A stretch of DNA of 8,230 nucleotides from Gammaproteobacteria bacterium (GCA_013138755.1 WTCC01000218.1:1-8230), one strand, 5' to 3'. Positions 1-6,327 are shown, counted from the stretch's first letter. A program made the numbers and translations. Notes: a model not told the origin generated them from the letters alone.

Positions 1-1
1 G

Positions 2-676
2 AACGGACTTTCCAATTACAGTGAGTTTGGTTTAATCGTTGCTGCAGTAGGCGCCTCGTCAGGCTGGATTACGCAGCAATGGTTAATGATTATCGCAGTT
101 GCTCTTTCGATAAGCTTTGTTGCTGCCGCAGCTCTTAATGGGCAGGTGCATGCCTTGTATGCCCGTTATGAGACGTTCTTCCATCGCTTTGAGTCATCTA
201 AACGTTTAACGATAGATCTGCCTGCTGATCTAGGTAATGCGGAAATTTTAATTTTAGGTATGGGGCGTGTTGGGCGTGGTGCTTTTATGTCGATGTATGA
301 AATTTTTGGTGAAAAAGTTTACGGTATTGATGCAGATGCAAGTCAAGTTGCACGGTGTAAAGATATGGGCTTACGTGCACAGGTGGGTGATGCAGAGGAT
401 GTTGACTTTTGGCATGGGGTCAATGTAAGTAAGTTGAATTTAGTCATGCTAGCAATGCCAAAACTGGATGATATGAAGCAAGCGGTTGCATTGATTAAAG
501 CTGAAGGCTATACCGGTTATATTGCTGCAGTAACACGTTTTGAGGACGATAGAAAAATTCTTGAGGCCGAAGGTGTCGATGCTACTTTTAATTTCTATAC
601 CGAGGCAGGTACAGGTTTTGCTGATGATGTCAGGCAGCAAATGAAAGCGAGTGATAAGTGTTTGATAAAGGAATAA
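2..676 (+). CDS. CPA2 family cation:proton antiporter (Kef-like), C-terminal part with TrkA-N domain; 5' end outside window
   Basis: The open frame runs in from the left edge, so about 224 C-terminal residues are visible and the true start is upstream. The first residues (NGLSNYSEFGLIVAAVG) and the hydrophobic stretch after them (around 92-145) look like the last two membrane helices of a monovalent cation:H+ antiporter-2 transporter. A cytoplasmic Rossmann domain follows. Its GMGRVG nucleotide-binding loop is encoded from 257, and the acidic YGIDAD at the end of the second strand is typical of NAD(H)-binding TrkA-N domains. In this family the domain gates K+ or Na+ exchange for protons in the inner membrane. 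There is no TrkA-C domain, and the protein ends about 135 residues after the GxGxxG loop. The exact ion cannot be told from this part. The family call is firm; the choice among Kef, YbaL-like and other subgroups is not. Confidence 0.9.
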   Translation, partial: NGLSNYSEFGLIVAAVGASSGWITQQWLMIIAVALSISFVAAAALNGQVHALYARYETFFHRFESSKRLTIDLPADLGNAEILILGMGRVGRGAFMSMYEIFGEKVYGIDADASQVARCKDMGLRAQVGDAEDVDFWHGVNVSKLNLVMLAMPKLDDMKQAVALIKAEGYTGYIAAVTRFEDDRKILEAEGVDATFNFYTEAGTGFADDVRQQMKASDKCLIKE

Positions 677-827
677 TCTAGCACATATTACGGGTAAATA
701 GTCCCTAACTGGTTTGTCTGGATATTGGATAGGATGTAATTAAAGGCGTGCTCTGTCAGTGTAAAAGTATTAAAATTGCATGCTGAAATAAAAGTCTTCT
801 CCTAATAACTATAACGGAAAATATAAC

Positions 828-2027
828 GTGATTATCAAACCAAAGACTCGTGGTTTTATTTGTATTACAACTCATCCAACAGGTTGCGAAGCCAATATTC
901 AAGAACAGATAACGCGGGTGAAAGCGGATGGTGTTGTCGAGAACGGACCGAAGAAGGTTTTAGTCATCGGCGCGTCTACTGGTTATGGCCTGGCGTCACG
1001 TATTACGGCAGCCTTTGGCTCAGGTGCTGCCACACTGGGTGTATTTTTGGATAAACCAGCCACTGAGAAAAAGCCTGGTTCAGCAGGCTGGTATAACTCG
1101 GGTGCTTTTGAAAAAGCCGCTCATGCTGAAGGCCTGTACGCCAAGAGTATCAATGGCGATGCTTTTTCTAACGAGATGCGTGATAAAGCCATCGAAATGA
1201 TTAAAGAAGATATGGGGCAAGTTGATCTTGTGGTTTATTCGCTGGCTTCGCCTGTAAGAAAACTGCCAGATAGCGGTGAAGTTATACGCTCTGTGTTAAA
1301 GCCTATCGGCAACACTTATAAAGCCACAGCGGTTGATACCAGTAAAGATATTCTTATCGATGCCGAAATTGAGCCGGCAACGGAAGAAGAGATACAGAAT
1401 ACCGTTACTGTGATGGGTGGCGAAGATTGGGAATTATGGATGACCGCCTTAAAAGATGCGGGGGTATTAGCCGATGGAGTTAAAACCGTTTCTTACAGCT
1501 ATATCGGAACAGATATTACCTGGCCGATCTATTGGCACGGTGCACTCGGTAAAGCGAAAGAAGATATGGATAGAGCTGCGGGTTCTTTGCGCGATTCACT
1601 CGCCGATATTAACGGTACAGCAAACGTAGCTGTGCTTAAGAGTGTCGTCACACAGGCGTCTGCTGCTATCCCGGTGATGCCTCTATATATCGCCATCGGT
1701 TTTAAGGTAATGAAAGAGCTGGATATTCACGAAGGTTGTATCGAGCAGATAAACCGTATGTTTCGTACTCAACTCTATAAGGATGGTGGGGCAGATCTGG
1801 ATGAGACTGCGCGTATCCGTATGGATGATTGGGAGTTGCGTGACGACGTGCAAGATAAAGTCAAAGAGCTCTGGCCTCAGATAACCAATGACAATATTTT
1901 TGAATTAAGCGATTATCAAGGTTACAAAGATGAGTTCTTAAAGTTGTTTGGATTTGGTATAGATGGTGTTGACTATGAGGCGGATGTCGATACGCTGATT
2001 AGTTTTAAACCTGCAACCATTGAATGA
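828..2027 (+). CDS. fabV: Enoyl-[acyl-carrier-protein]/trans-2-enoyl-CoA reductase FabV (NADH)
   Basis: FabV performs the last reduction of each fatty-acid elongation cycle, using NAD(P)H to reduce trans-2-enoyl-ACP or -CoA in the cytoplasm. The 399-residue length matches the family. The N-terminus [20 protein letters not shown] is the characteristic FabV opening, which fixes the GTG start at 828. The Rossmann loop [11 protein letters not shown] lies at residues 44-54. The wide Y-x8-K catalytic motif of FabV, as opposed to Y-x6-K in FabI, is present as Y235 and K244 within [12 protein letters not shown]. An acidic residue (D75) in GVFLDKP follows the second strand, where many FabV have Glu, which fits NADH preference. 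Upstream there is only a weak GGA about 10 bases before the start. The gene appears to stand alone, with 151 bases to the antiporter before it and a convergent trmH after it. FabV enzymes are known to be poorly inhibited by triclosan; whether FabI is also present cannot be seen. Confidence 0.97.
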   Translation: MIIKPKTRGFICITTHPTGCEANIQEQITRVKADGVVENGPKKVLVIGASTGYGLASRITAAFGSGAATLGVFLDKPATEKKPGSAGWYNSGAFEKAAHAEGLYAKSINGDAFSNEMRDKAIEMIKEDMGQVDLVVYSLASPVRKLPDSGEVIRSVLKPIGNTYKATAVDTSKDILIDAEIEPATEEEIQNTVTVMGGEDWELWMTALKDAGVLADGVKTVSYSYIGTDITWPIYWHGALGKAKEDMDRAAGSLRDSLADINGTANVAVLKSVVTQASAAIPVMPLYIAIGFKVMKELDIHEGCIEQINRMFRTQLYKDGGADLDETARIRMDDWELRDDVQDKVKELWPQITNDNIFELSDYQGYKDEFLKLFGFGIDGVDYEADVDTLISFKPATIE

Positions 2028-2071
2028 TAGGACACGTCAGTCAGTCCCTTTAATTTAGTAATTGCTTCAGC

Positions 2072-2088
2072 TCTCTCATAAAGAGAGA
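2072..2088. terminator. Weak hairpin between convergent fabV and trmH, possible terminator
   Basis: The 104-base gap between the fabV and trmH stops holds a short inverted repeat, TCTCTC-ATAAA-GAGAGA. It has six base pairs and no T-run on either side, so it is a poor intrinsic terminator. It is the only stem-loop I found in this convergent gap. Termination here may be Rho-dependent. Confidence 0.25.
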
Positions 2089-2131
2089 AGAGGCAAATAT
2101 TGCTCGCTGTTAGACGTATAAGTTAATGAAG

Positions 2132-2845
2132 TCATATTTCATTTTCTTTAATCCACTCAGAAAAGTTGCCATCAGAATTCGCTAGACTACCTGACATAGG
2201 TTCCAATACCTGCGCATCATCATCGATAGCAGGATAAGGAATCCTTTTCTGTCGGCAGCAGTTTGCGATCTTTGGATGACAGGCTTCAAAAAGCAATGTC
2301 ATGTAGGTTTCTTCATCAAGTGAACGGCTATCATACATTCCCGCAGTCATTCGCTGGTGATATGCTTCGTAGAGAACTAATGCGGACGCTACTGATACGT
2401 TCAGAGACTGCACCATACCAGTCATAGGGATGCTGATGTTTTCATCAGCTAGCTGGAGAGCTTGTTCGCTGATGCCTTCAAGTTCTTCACCAACCAATAT
2501 GGCTGTCGGTCTGGTGTAGTCGATCTCACGATAATCTTTTGAGTTTTCACAGAGACTGGTGGCGATAATCTGAAACCCCTGTCGTTTTAAATGCATCAAC
2601 CCCTGTTCGGTGGAAGGATGTTTAGTTACCTTGATCCATTTTTTAGTGCCACCTGCTGACATCTGCGTGAGACGGATAGATGTGAGTTCAGTTATAGCAT
2701 GAATCTCAAGCCCGCCGACTGCCTCTAGTGTTCGTGCCACCGCGGCGAGATTATGCGGCTTGCGAACATTCTCCATCATCACGGTTAGATCGGTTTGCCT
2801 TCTATCCAGGCTGGCTTTAATGATGGCTAAACGTTCTGGGGTCAT
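2132..2845 (-). CDS. trmH: tRNA (guanosine(18)-2'-O)-methyltransferase TrmH (SpoU family)
   Basis: TrmH is a SPOUT methyltransferase that puts a 2'-O-methyl group on G18 in the D-loop of tRNAs, using S-adenosylmethionine. The 237-residue protein aligns by eye along its length with E. coli TrmH. Motif 1 is NVRKPHNLAAVART (residues 26-39), with the catalytic-type arginine at R38. Motif 2 is AILVGEELEGIS (115-126). Motif 3, which forms the trefoil knot and AdoMet pocket, is SIPMTGMVQSLNVSVASAL (138-156). The shared phrase REIDYTRPT (106-114) is a strong TrmH signature. The C-terminal helix region is present but diverged. The start is the ATG complementary to 2843-2845, and the N-terminus MTPERLAIIKASLDRRQ matches the family. 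The FIST-domain gene lies 78 bases upstream on the same strand, so the two may be co-transcribed. No good ribosome binding site is seen. Confidence 0.96.
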   Translation of the reverse strand: MTPERLAIIKASLDRRQTDLTVMMENVRKPHNLAAVARTLEAVGGLEIHAITELTSIRLTQMSAGGTKKWIKVTKHPSTEQGLMHLKRQGFQIIATSLCENSKDYREIDYTRPTAILVGEELEGISEQALQLADENISIPMTGMVQSLNVSVASALVLYEAYHQRMTAGMYDSRSLDEETYMTLLFEACHPKIANCCRQKRIPYPAIDDDAQVLEPMSGSLANSDGNFSEWIKENEI

Positions 2846-2923
2846 AAGTCTTGTGTTATCTCTAAAGATTGAAAGGGCTGGAAGCGTGAGTAAATAATTT
2901 TCAGAACAATTTAGTCATAAGGT

Positions 2924-4036
2924 TCAAATAAATAAAGTAAGTACACCGGTGTAGCCGTAAAGCTTATTATGATGAATTTCACCATTGGCAAAAAAACCGG
3001 TTAGCGGAAAGTCACCTAAAGTTTTTTGTATCATCTTTACTTCTTCCGAATCATTACCAAATTGTTCACGGCCCCGACCCAGGCAGGAAATATAGATACC
3101 GCCTTTAGGCTTGTTTTTTAATCGTCCGGCAATATTGTCGAGCATGTGTTGCATGTCATCGACAGCGGTTTGTACTGTGCGTTTGCAAAAGACGATTTCA
3201 TCTCCTTCGTTTAAGTAATCGTTTATAGCAAATATGCTGTGTTCAGGGTCGAGACCGACGAGGTTGCGTATGGTGTAGTCACGTTTGTCGCTGTCAGGAA
3301 TGCACATGCCGACATAGACTTCGCTCGATTTTTTATCGAGCTCCTGGTAGTCATTAATCTGCATGTCTCGCATGAGTACATCCAGTGCGGGTTTCTTGTC
3401 GAGTGTGAAAGCGACATTTTCTTGTGCTTTGGTAATCATGTGCTTTTCACCGACAGGACGGCAACCCTGACTCAAATTGGTTATCACGTTAATGTTTTCT
3501 GAAAATAGTACGCCAGAGATGCCGCCACTGACTACATCATTAGCAACTTGATAGTGTTTGTCGCGAGACGCGGTCAGACCACCGACGATGAACCCATTAT
3601 CGATTTGTTGTTGTATGTCTTCGATCAGGTTCTGTGTTTGTTCGTTGAATGGGTCACCATGCAGGATGCCAAAATTTGTGGTGAATTGTCGAGGCCAATG
3701 TAAGTTGGGGGCTATGTCACTAGATCTGCTAATCGATGGCACTATGGTGAATTCATTTTCATCAAAATTTGCCAGCATGATACTAACTGCCGGCATATCA
3801 TATAATTCCAGATCTGGAGCGATCACACCGAGACCTATCGTTCCAATCCAATGCTCGATACCGGTTACTTCCTTACACTGTTTTACCAGCTCTGGAAAAA
3901 CTGGTGTCATGGTATCAGTGGCATAGATAAAACCAAAATTCGCCTCTGCTGGTGATGCTTCGAGTTGCTTGACACAGTCGTTTATTACCGCCTGTGTAGT
4001 ATCGTGTTGGCTGCTGATATTGAAAAACTCATCCAT
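2924..4036 (-). CDS. FIST N- and C-domain sensory protein (stand-alone)
   Basis: FIST domains are predicted small-ligand-binding sensory modules, often proposed to bind amino acids and often fused to or placed near signalling proteins. From the ATG complementary to 4034-4036 the protein has 370 residues and no signal peptide or membrane segment, so it is likely cytoplasmic. A TTG codon directly before this ATG could also be used, adding one residue. FIST_N spans roughly residues 30-230 with GGLTASRD (around 152-159) and SGGISGVLFS (170-179). FIST_C spans roughly 235-360 and ends in the family motifs SCLGRGREQFG (317-327), GFFANGEI (347-354) and a closing GYTGVLTLF. No kinase, GGDEF, EAL or methyl-accepting output domain is attached. 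The gene precedes trmH in a probable operon and is divergent from the small Cys-rich gene at 4167, with a palindrome between them. The ligand and partner are unknown. Confidence 0.9.
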   Translation of the reverse strand: MDEFFNISSQHDTTQAVINDCVKQLEASPAEANFGFIYATDTMTPVFPELVKQCKEVTGIEHWIGTIGLGVIAPDLELYDMPAVSIMLANFDENEFTIVPSISRSSDIAPNLHWPRQFTTNFGILHGDPFNEQTQNLIEDIQQQIDNGFIVGGLTASRDKHYQVANDVVSGGISGVLFSENINVITNLSQGCRPVGEKHMITKAQENVAFTLDKKPALDVLMRDMQINDYQELDKKSSEVYVGMCIPDSDKRDYTIRNLVGLDPEHSIFAINDYLNEGDEIVFCKRTVQTAVDDMQHMLDNIAGRLKNKPKGGIYISCLGRGREQFGNDSEEVKMIQKTLGDFPLTGFFANGEIHHNKLYGYTGVLTLFI

Positions 4037-4057
4037 CAATTAAGTCTACACTGGTTT

Positions 4058-4063
4058 ATTATG
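4058..4063 (-). promoter_or_regulatory. Candidate -10 element for the FIST-trmH transcript
   Basis: On the minus strand this reads CATAAT, five of six matches to TATAAT. It would place the transcript start about 15 bases before the FIST ATG. No good -35 box is found at normal spacing, and the start codon has no visible Shine-Dalgarno. The box overlaps the left arm of the palindrome at 4061-4085, so a protein bound there would affect this promoter. Confidence 0.3.
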
Positions 4064-4085
4064 ATTATCATTTTTTGAAAATCAT
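4061..4085. promoter_or_regulatory. Imperfect palindrome in the divergent FIST/DUF3330 region, candidate operator
   Basis: ATGATTATCA at 4061-4070 and TGAAAATCAT at 4076-4085 are inverted repeats matching at nine of ten positions, separated by TTTTT. The left arm contains a second, nested perfect palindrome, ATGAT-T-ATCAT (4061-4071). The site lies between two divergent genes and overlaps candidate promoter boxes on both strands, as an operator controlling both genes would. It has some Fur-like wording (TGATTATCA) but does not fit the full Fur consensus. The binding protein is unknown. Confidence 0.4.
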
Positions 4086-4103
4086 ACTTTGTTTAGATAA
4101 ATT
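4075..4103 (+). promoter_or_regulatory. Candidate sigma-70 promoter for the small DUF3330-like gene
   Basis: TTGAAA (4075-4080, five of six to TTGACA) is followed after 17 bases by TAAATT (4098-4103, four of six). This predicts a start near 4110 and a leader of about 57 bases before the ATG at 4167. The -35 box lies within the palindrome at 4061-4085. Confidence 0.35.
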
Positions 4104-4154
4104 CGTGTTGAATTTTAAGGTGATGTGGAGGTATACTTTTTATACTTCTTTCAT

Positions 4155-4162
4155 AGGAGGTG
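4155..4162 (+). promoter_or_regulatory. Strong Shine-Dalgarno that fixes the start of the small Cys-rich gene
   Basis: AGGAGGTG lies four bases before the ATG at 4167, and is the best ribosome binding site in the window. It shows that translation begins at 4167, not at the upstream in-frame ATG at 4125, whose 14 extra residues (MEVYFLYFFHRRCV) include codons formed by the binding site itself. Confidence 0.85.
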
Positions 4163-4166
4163 TGTG

Positions 4167-4349
4167 ATGATTAGTAATGAAAATTCATTGTCTGACGTAC
4201 AGATAGCTTGTGATGTCTGCATGAGAGAAATTCCCGTATCAGAAGCGAAGAGTGAAGAGGCAGCAGAGTATGTATTCTATTTCTGTGGTCCTGACTGTTA
4301 TGAAGCATGGAGTTCTCAAGCAGCCGACAATACAGAATCCTCTAAGTAA
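4167..4349 (+). CDS. Small four-cysteine, probable zinc-binding protein (DUF3330-like)
   Basis: This gene encodes 60 residues with two cysteine pairs, CDVC (C15, C18) and CGPDC (C40, C44), spaced like a treble-clef or TRASH-type metal site. The core ACDVCMREIPVSEAKSEEA, then YVFYFCGPDCYEAW, resembles the DUF3330 family, which is known from small accessory proteins, including some carried with mercury-resistance transposons. No mer, tni or other transposon gene is visible here, so this looks like a chromosomal copy. The function is unknown; zinc or iron binding is inferred from the cysteines alone. The acidic first and last segments are probably flexible. The gene is divergent from the FIST gene and shares its control region. 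The next gene, a TetR-like regulator, starts 142 bases downstream and could be transcribed separately. Confidence 0.85.
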   Translation: MISNENSLSDVQIACDVCMREIPVSEAKSEEAAEYVFYFCGPDCYEAWSSQAADNTESSK

Positions 4350-4369
4350 AATTGTCGCAAATATATTTG

Positions 4370-4403
4370 AAATGAAAGCTATTGGATTCCTTTTATTTCA
4401 TTT
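4370..4403. terminator. AT-only inverted repeat after the Cys-rich gene, possible weak terminator
   Basis: AAATGAAA (4370-4377) and TTTCATTT (4396-4403) pair perfectly over eight bases around an 18-base loop. The stem is almost pure AT and no T-run follows, so it would be a weak terminator. It could equally be a regulatory site or chance in an AT-rich gap. Confidence 0.25.
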
Positions 4404-4491
4404 GTTTAAGTAGGGTTAATTCTTAGTTACCCCTTTATATTCCTACTGATTTCCTTACAATTTAGTATATGCATAAACAGTGGTGGTCGTT

Positions 4492-5058
4492 ATGGTAGAA
4501 CCATCTGCACGAGCTGAACAGATACTTAATGCTGCGCTCGAACAGGCTGAGAGCAGCGGTTGGGAGGCCATTCGCCTGTATCAGGTCGCCAGCACTCTGG
4601 CTATCTCTCTGGATGAGGTAAAGGCGTGTTATCCACAGAAAGATGATCTCGTCGAAGCATGGTTTGATCGCGCAGACAGTGCCGTACTATCTAACAAGGC
4701 ATCATCAGAATTTGCCAGACTGACACCGAGAGAAAGACTTCATCAAGTCATCATGTTGTGGTTCTTATCCATGAGTGAGCACCGTAGGGTGACCCGACAG
4801 ATGTTGTATTATAAATTCGAATTTGGTCATATTCACCTGCAAGTGCTAGGGCTTCTTCGTATTAGCCGAACGGTGCAATGGTTTCGTGAAGCGGCACTAT
4901 TAAAAGCTGAAAATTTTCACAGGATTGTCGAAGAGGTCTGTATTACCGGAATTTATCTCTGTAGTTTTGCTAGATGGCTGTTTGATGAGTCAGAAAAGAG
5001 TCGGTCCACTAGTCGCAATCTGCAGCGTGCCTTGAAGTGTGTTCGCTCACTCGATTGA
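4492..5058 (+). CDS. TetR-like transcriptional regulator (orphan, diverged HTH)
   Basis: From the ATG at 4492 the protein has 188 residues, a normal TetR-family length. An in-frame GTG at 4480 would add only four residues (MVVV). Residues 5-60 look like the TetR N-terminal domain: a first helix (ARAEQILNAALEQAESSGW), then LYQVASTLAISLDEVKACYPQKDDLVEAW, where ls.devka.yp.KddL occupies the place of the usual helix-turn-helix and YFxxKeeL signature. The usual turn glycine and the Tyr-x-Tyr-Phe pattern are not kept (AIS, KACYP), so DNA binding is plausible but uncertain. The all-helical C-terminal half has an aromatic cluster (MLYYKFEFGHIHLQ, 104-117) and ends in WLFDESEKSRST, distantly reminiscent of COQ9-type TetR-fold lipid-binding proteins. 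The target is unknown; the neighbouring rof leader or the gene itself are candidates. The start has only a weak GGTGG before it. Confidence 0.75.
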   Translation: MVEPSARAEQILNAALEQAESSGWEAIRLYQVASTLAISLDEVKACYPQKDDLVEAWFDRADSAVLSNKASSEFARLTPRERLHQVIMLWFLSMSEHRRVTRQMLYYKFEFGHIHLQVLGLLRISRTVQWFREAALLKAENFHRIVEEVCITGIYLCSFARWLFDESEKSRSTSRNLQRALKCVRSLD

Positions 5059-5142
5059 GGACAATTAAATGCAGCGATTTTTATTATCAGGGCGCATGTG
5101 AATCTGTCGTTTGTATAGCCGAAGGCAATTCCAGCTGAAGCA

Positions 5143-5171
5143 ATCGTTAAGAATTATTGATTTTTAACGAT
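5143..5171 (+). promoter_or_regulatory. Stable hairpin in the rof leader
   Basis: ATCGTTAAGAA (5143-5153) pairs with TTTTTAACGAT (5161-5171), giving eleven pairs including one G-T wobble, around the loop TTATTGA. The eight outer pairs (ATCGTTAA/TTAACGAT) are perfect. A second stem-loop with a T-run follows 17 bases later. The two could form the body of an attenuated leader or a small RNA; the palindrome could also be a DNA operator. Confidence 0.5.
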
Positions 5172-5188
5172 ATCACGTGTGCTCATCG

Positions 5189-5221
5189 TCGCCAGTACTG
5201 TGGGCGAGACTTTCTTTTTTT
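5189..5221 (+). terminator. Intrinsic terminator or attenuator just before rof
   Basis: TCGCC (5189-5193) and GGCGA (5203-5207) form a GC-rich five-pair stem around AGTACTGTG. After GAC comes TTTCTTTTTTT (5211-5221), the strongest T-run in the window. The stem is short, but the arrangement is that of a Rho-independent terminator. It ends only 17 bases before the rof start, so it either ends the TetR-like transcript or a small RNA, or acts as an attenuator within the rof leader. Confidence 0.5.
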
Positions 5222-5238
5222 AATTGAGAGATTAAGAT

Positions 5239-5478
5239 GTGTACATGGATGCATCTTATAAGCCTATAGCCTGTTCGTTACATGATGAATATGAAATCGC
5301 CATCATGCATGGAAAACACCTGACTATTCGATGGGTTGATAGTGCTGGTGCCAGCCATACTGATAAGATTCTACCAAAAGACATCCTGGTAAAAGACAAA
5401 GAAGAGTTTTTAGTGGTGGATACTCAAGACGCCAAAGCTTTACGTATCAGGCTGGACATGATTACGATACTTGTGTGA
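5239..5478 (+). CDS. rof: Rof (YaeO) family Rho-binding transcription antiterminator
   Basis: E. coli Rof binds the Rho hexamer and blocks its RNA-binding sites, which inhibits Rho-dependent termination. This 79-residue protein follows the E. coli Rof pattern: YKPIACSLHDEYEIAIMHGK (residues 7-26) against YQPINCDDYDNLELACQHH, a beta-barrel core, then KDKEEFLVVDTQDAKALRIRL (52-72) against the E. coli segment VEYLVVEAAGETRELRLDKI, and a closing DMITIL. The acidic residues D16 and E17 lie in the region that contacts Rho. The start could be GTG 5239 or ATG 5245, which removes two residues; the purine stretch TTGAGAG (5224-5230) favours GTG by spacing and AAG (5234-5236) allows the ATG. A hairpin and T-run lie directly upstream. 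The stop is one base from the stop of the convergent HAD gene. The family call rests on eye alignment but is consistent along the length. Confidence 0.88.
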   Translation: MYMDASYKPIACSLHDEYEIAIMHGKHLTIRWVDSAGASHTDKILPKDILVKDKEEFLVVDTQDAKALRIRLDMITILV

Positions 5479-5479
5479 T

Positions 5480-6268
5480 TCACATATTCTTTTTCCACCA
5501 TTCTGGCAGCAGGGCGATTGAGTCCAGAATGGCATCTGGTGTTATACCTAAACTAAGGTCAATTTCAGTGAATTTACCTGTACGTACTTGTATGGCTGTT
5601 AAGCCAGCATCTTGAGATGCCCTGATATCGCCACGGATGTCGTCACCTATCATTACGATATTTTCCTGGTTGTCTAACAGAGCAGTTGCTGCCTGGAAGA
5701 ATTCTACAGCAGGTTTTCCGGTGACGATGGCATTGACGCCGGTGGCATACTCAAATGCTTTTATCATCGGTCCTACGTCCAGCTGTAAGCCTTTAGTTGT
5801 TTTCCAGTAACGTGTCATGCCTAATGCGATTAACTTTGCCTGTGGATTATCGATTAATAATCGAAAAATGTTATTCATTATGTTGAATGTCCATTGGTCA
5901 CCTAAGTCGCCTATGATGATTGCGTCGATATTTTCATTGGTAGTGATGTTTTGGTCTGCGACTAATTCAAAATTAGAAAACTCCTCGGCAGTTACTTCGG
6001 GAACGAACAGAGCAATGTTGCTTATGTTATGTTTTTGTAAATATTGCTGTGCAGCAACAGGCGGTGTGAGGAAGTTTTCTATACTTGATTCGATGCCAAG
6101 GTCAGTTAATTTTTCTACCAGTGCGTTACGTGATTTAGATGAGGTGTTAGTAAGAAACAGGTGAGGGATGTCTTTCTTTATAAACCAGTTAACCGCATCG
6201 GCAGCACCGGGTATGGCCCGGTCGCCTTCGTACAACACGCCGTCAAGATCGAAAAGAATAGCTGACAT
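5480..6268 (-). CDS. HAD-superfamily IIA hydrolase (TIGR01458/LHPP-like phosphatase)
   Basis: The 262-residue protein carries all four haloacid-dehalogenase motifs. DLDGV near the N-terminus supplies the nucleophile and acid D7 and D9. LFLTNTSS (37-44) is motif II, with T40. K185 in TGKPAVEFF is motif III. GDDIRGDI (208-215) is motif IV with Mg2+ ligands. A cap between motifs II and III, and the phrase VLYEGDRAIPGAADAV, place it in subclass IIA, like NagD and LHPP, a phosphohistidine/pyrophosphate phosphatase. The substrate is unknown. The ATG complementary to 6266-6268 is chosen because AGGTG (complement of 6274-6278) sits five bases before it and the family begins just before DLDG. A start at 6319 would add 17 unsupported residues. 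A candidate promoter lies about 60 bases upstream. The gene is probably its own transcript and converges on rof. Confidence 0.92.
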   Translation of the reverse strand: MSAILFDLDGVLYEGDRAIPGAADAVNWFIKKDIPHLFLTNTSSKSRNALVEKLTDLGIESSIENFLTPPVAAQQYLQKHNISNIALFVPEVTAEEFSNFELVADQNITTNENIDAIIIGDLGDQWTFNIMNNIFRLLIDNPQAKLIALGMTRYWKTTKGLQLDVGPMIKAFEYATGVNAIVTGKPAVEFFQAATALLDNQENIVMIGDDIRGDIRASQDAGLTAIQVRTGKFTEIDLSLGITPDAILDSIALLPEWWKKNM

Positions 6269-6327
6269 AATCGCACCTGCAATAAAAAATATTCTACTGC
6301 TGTGGACTATTAAAGGCAATTATTGTT

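Noticed and set aside
449..640. 63-residue open frame on the minus strand inside the antiporter gene
   Set aside because: Shadow of a well-supported gene; no family resemblance and no ribosome site.
677..827. Promoter or terminator between the antiporter gene and fabV
   Set aside because: Several partial -35/-10 matches and a bulged GGG/CCC stem near 690-705, but none has acceptable spacing or a T-run.
3558..3926. 122-residue plus-strand open frame antisense to the FIST gene, and a smaller one at 3239-3502
   Set aside because: Both lie wholly within FIST coding sequence; composition looks like a codon-shadow and nothing recognisable is encoded.
4061..4079. Classical Fur box
   Set aside because: Only the first half (TGATTAT) resembles the 7-1-7 consensus; the second half is a T-run. 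Kept only as a generic operator candidate.
4125..4166. N-terminal extension of the Cys-rich gene from ATG 4125
   Set aside because: A near-perfect AGGAGG site directly before ATG 4167 decides the start, and the extension would be translated from the ribosome site itself.
4413..4433. Inverted repeat GGGT...ACCC upstream of the TetR-like gene as its operator
   Set aside because: Only four GC-bearing pairs at the ends with an asymmetric interior; too weak to claim.
5817..6164. 115-residue plus-strand frame antisense to the HAD hydrolase
   Set aside because: Fully inside a gene with all catalytic motifs intact; no independent support.
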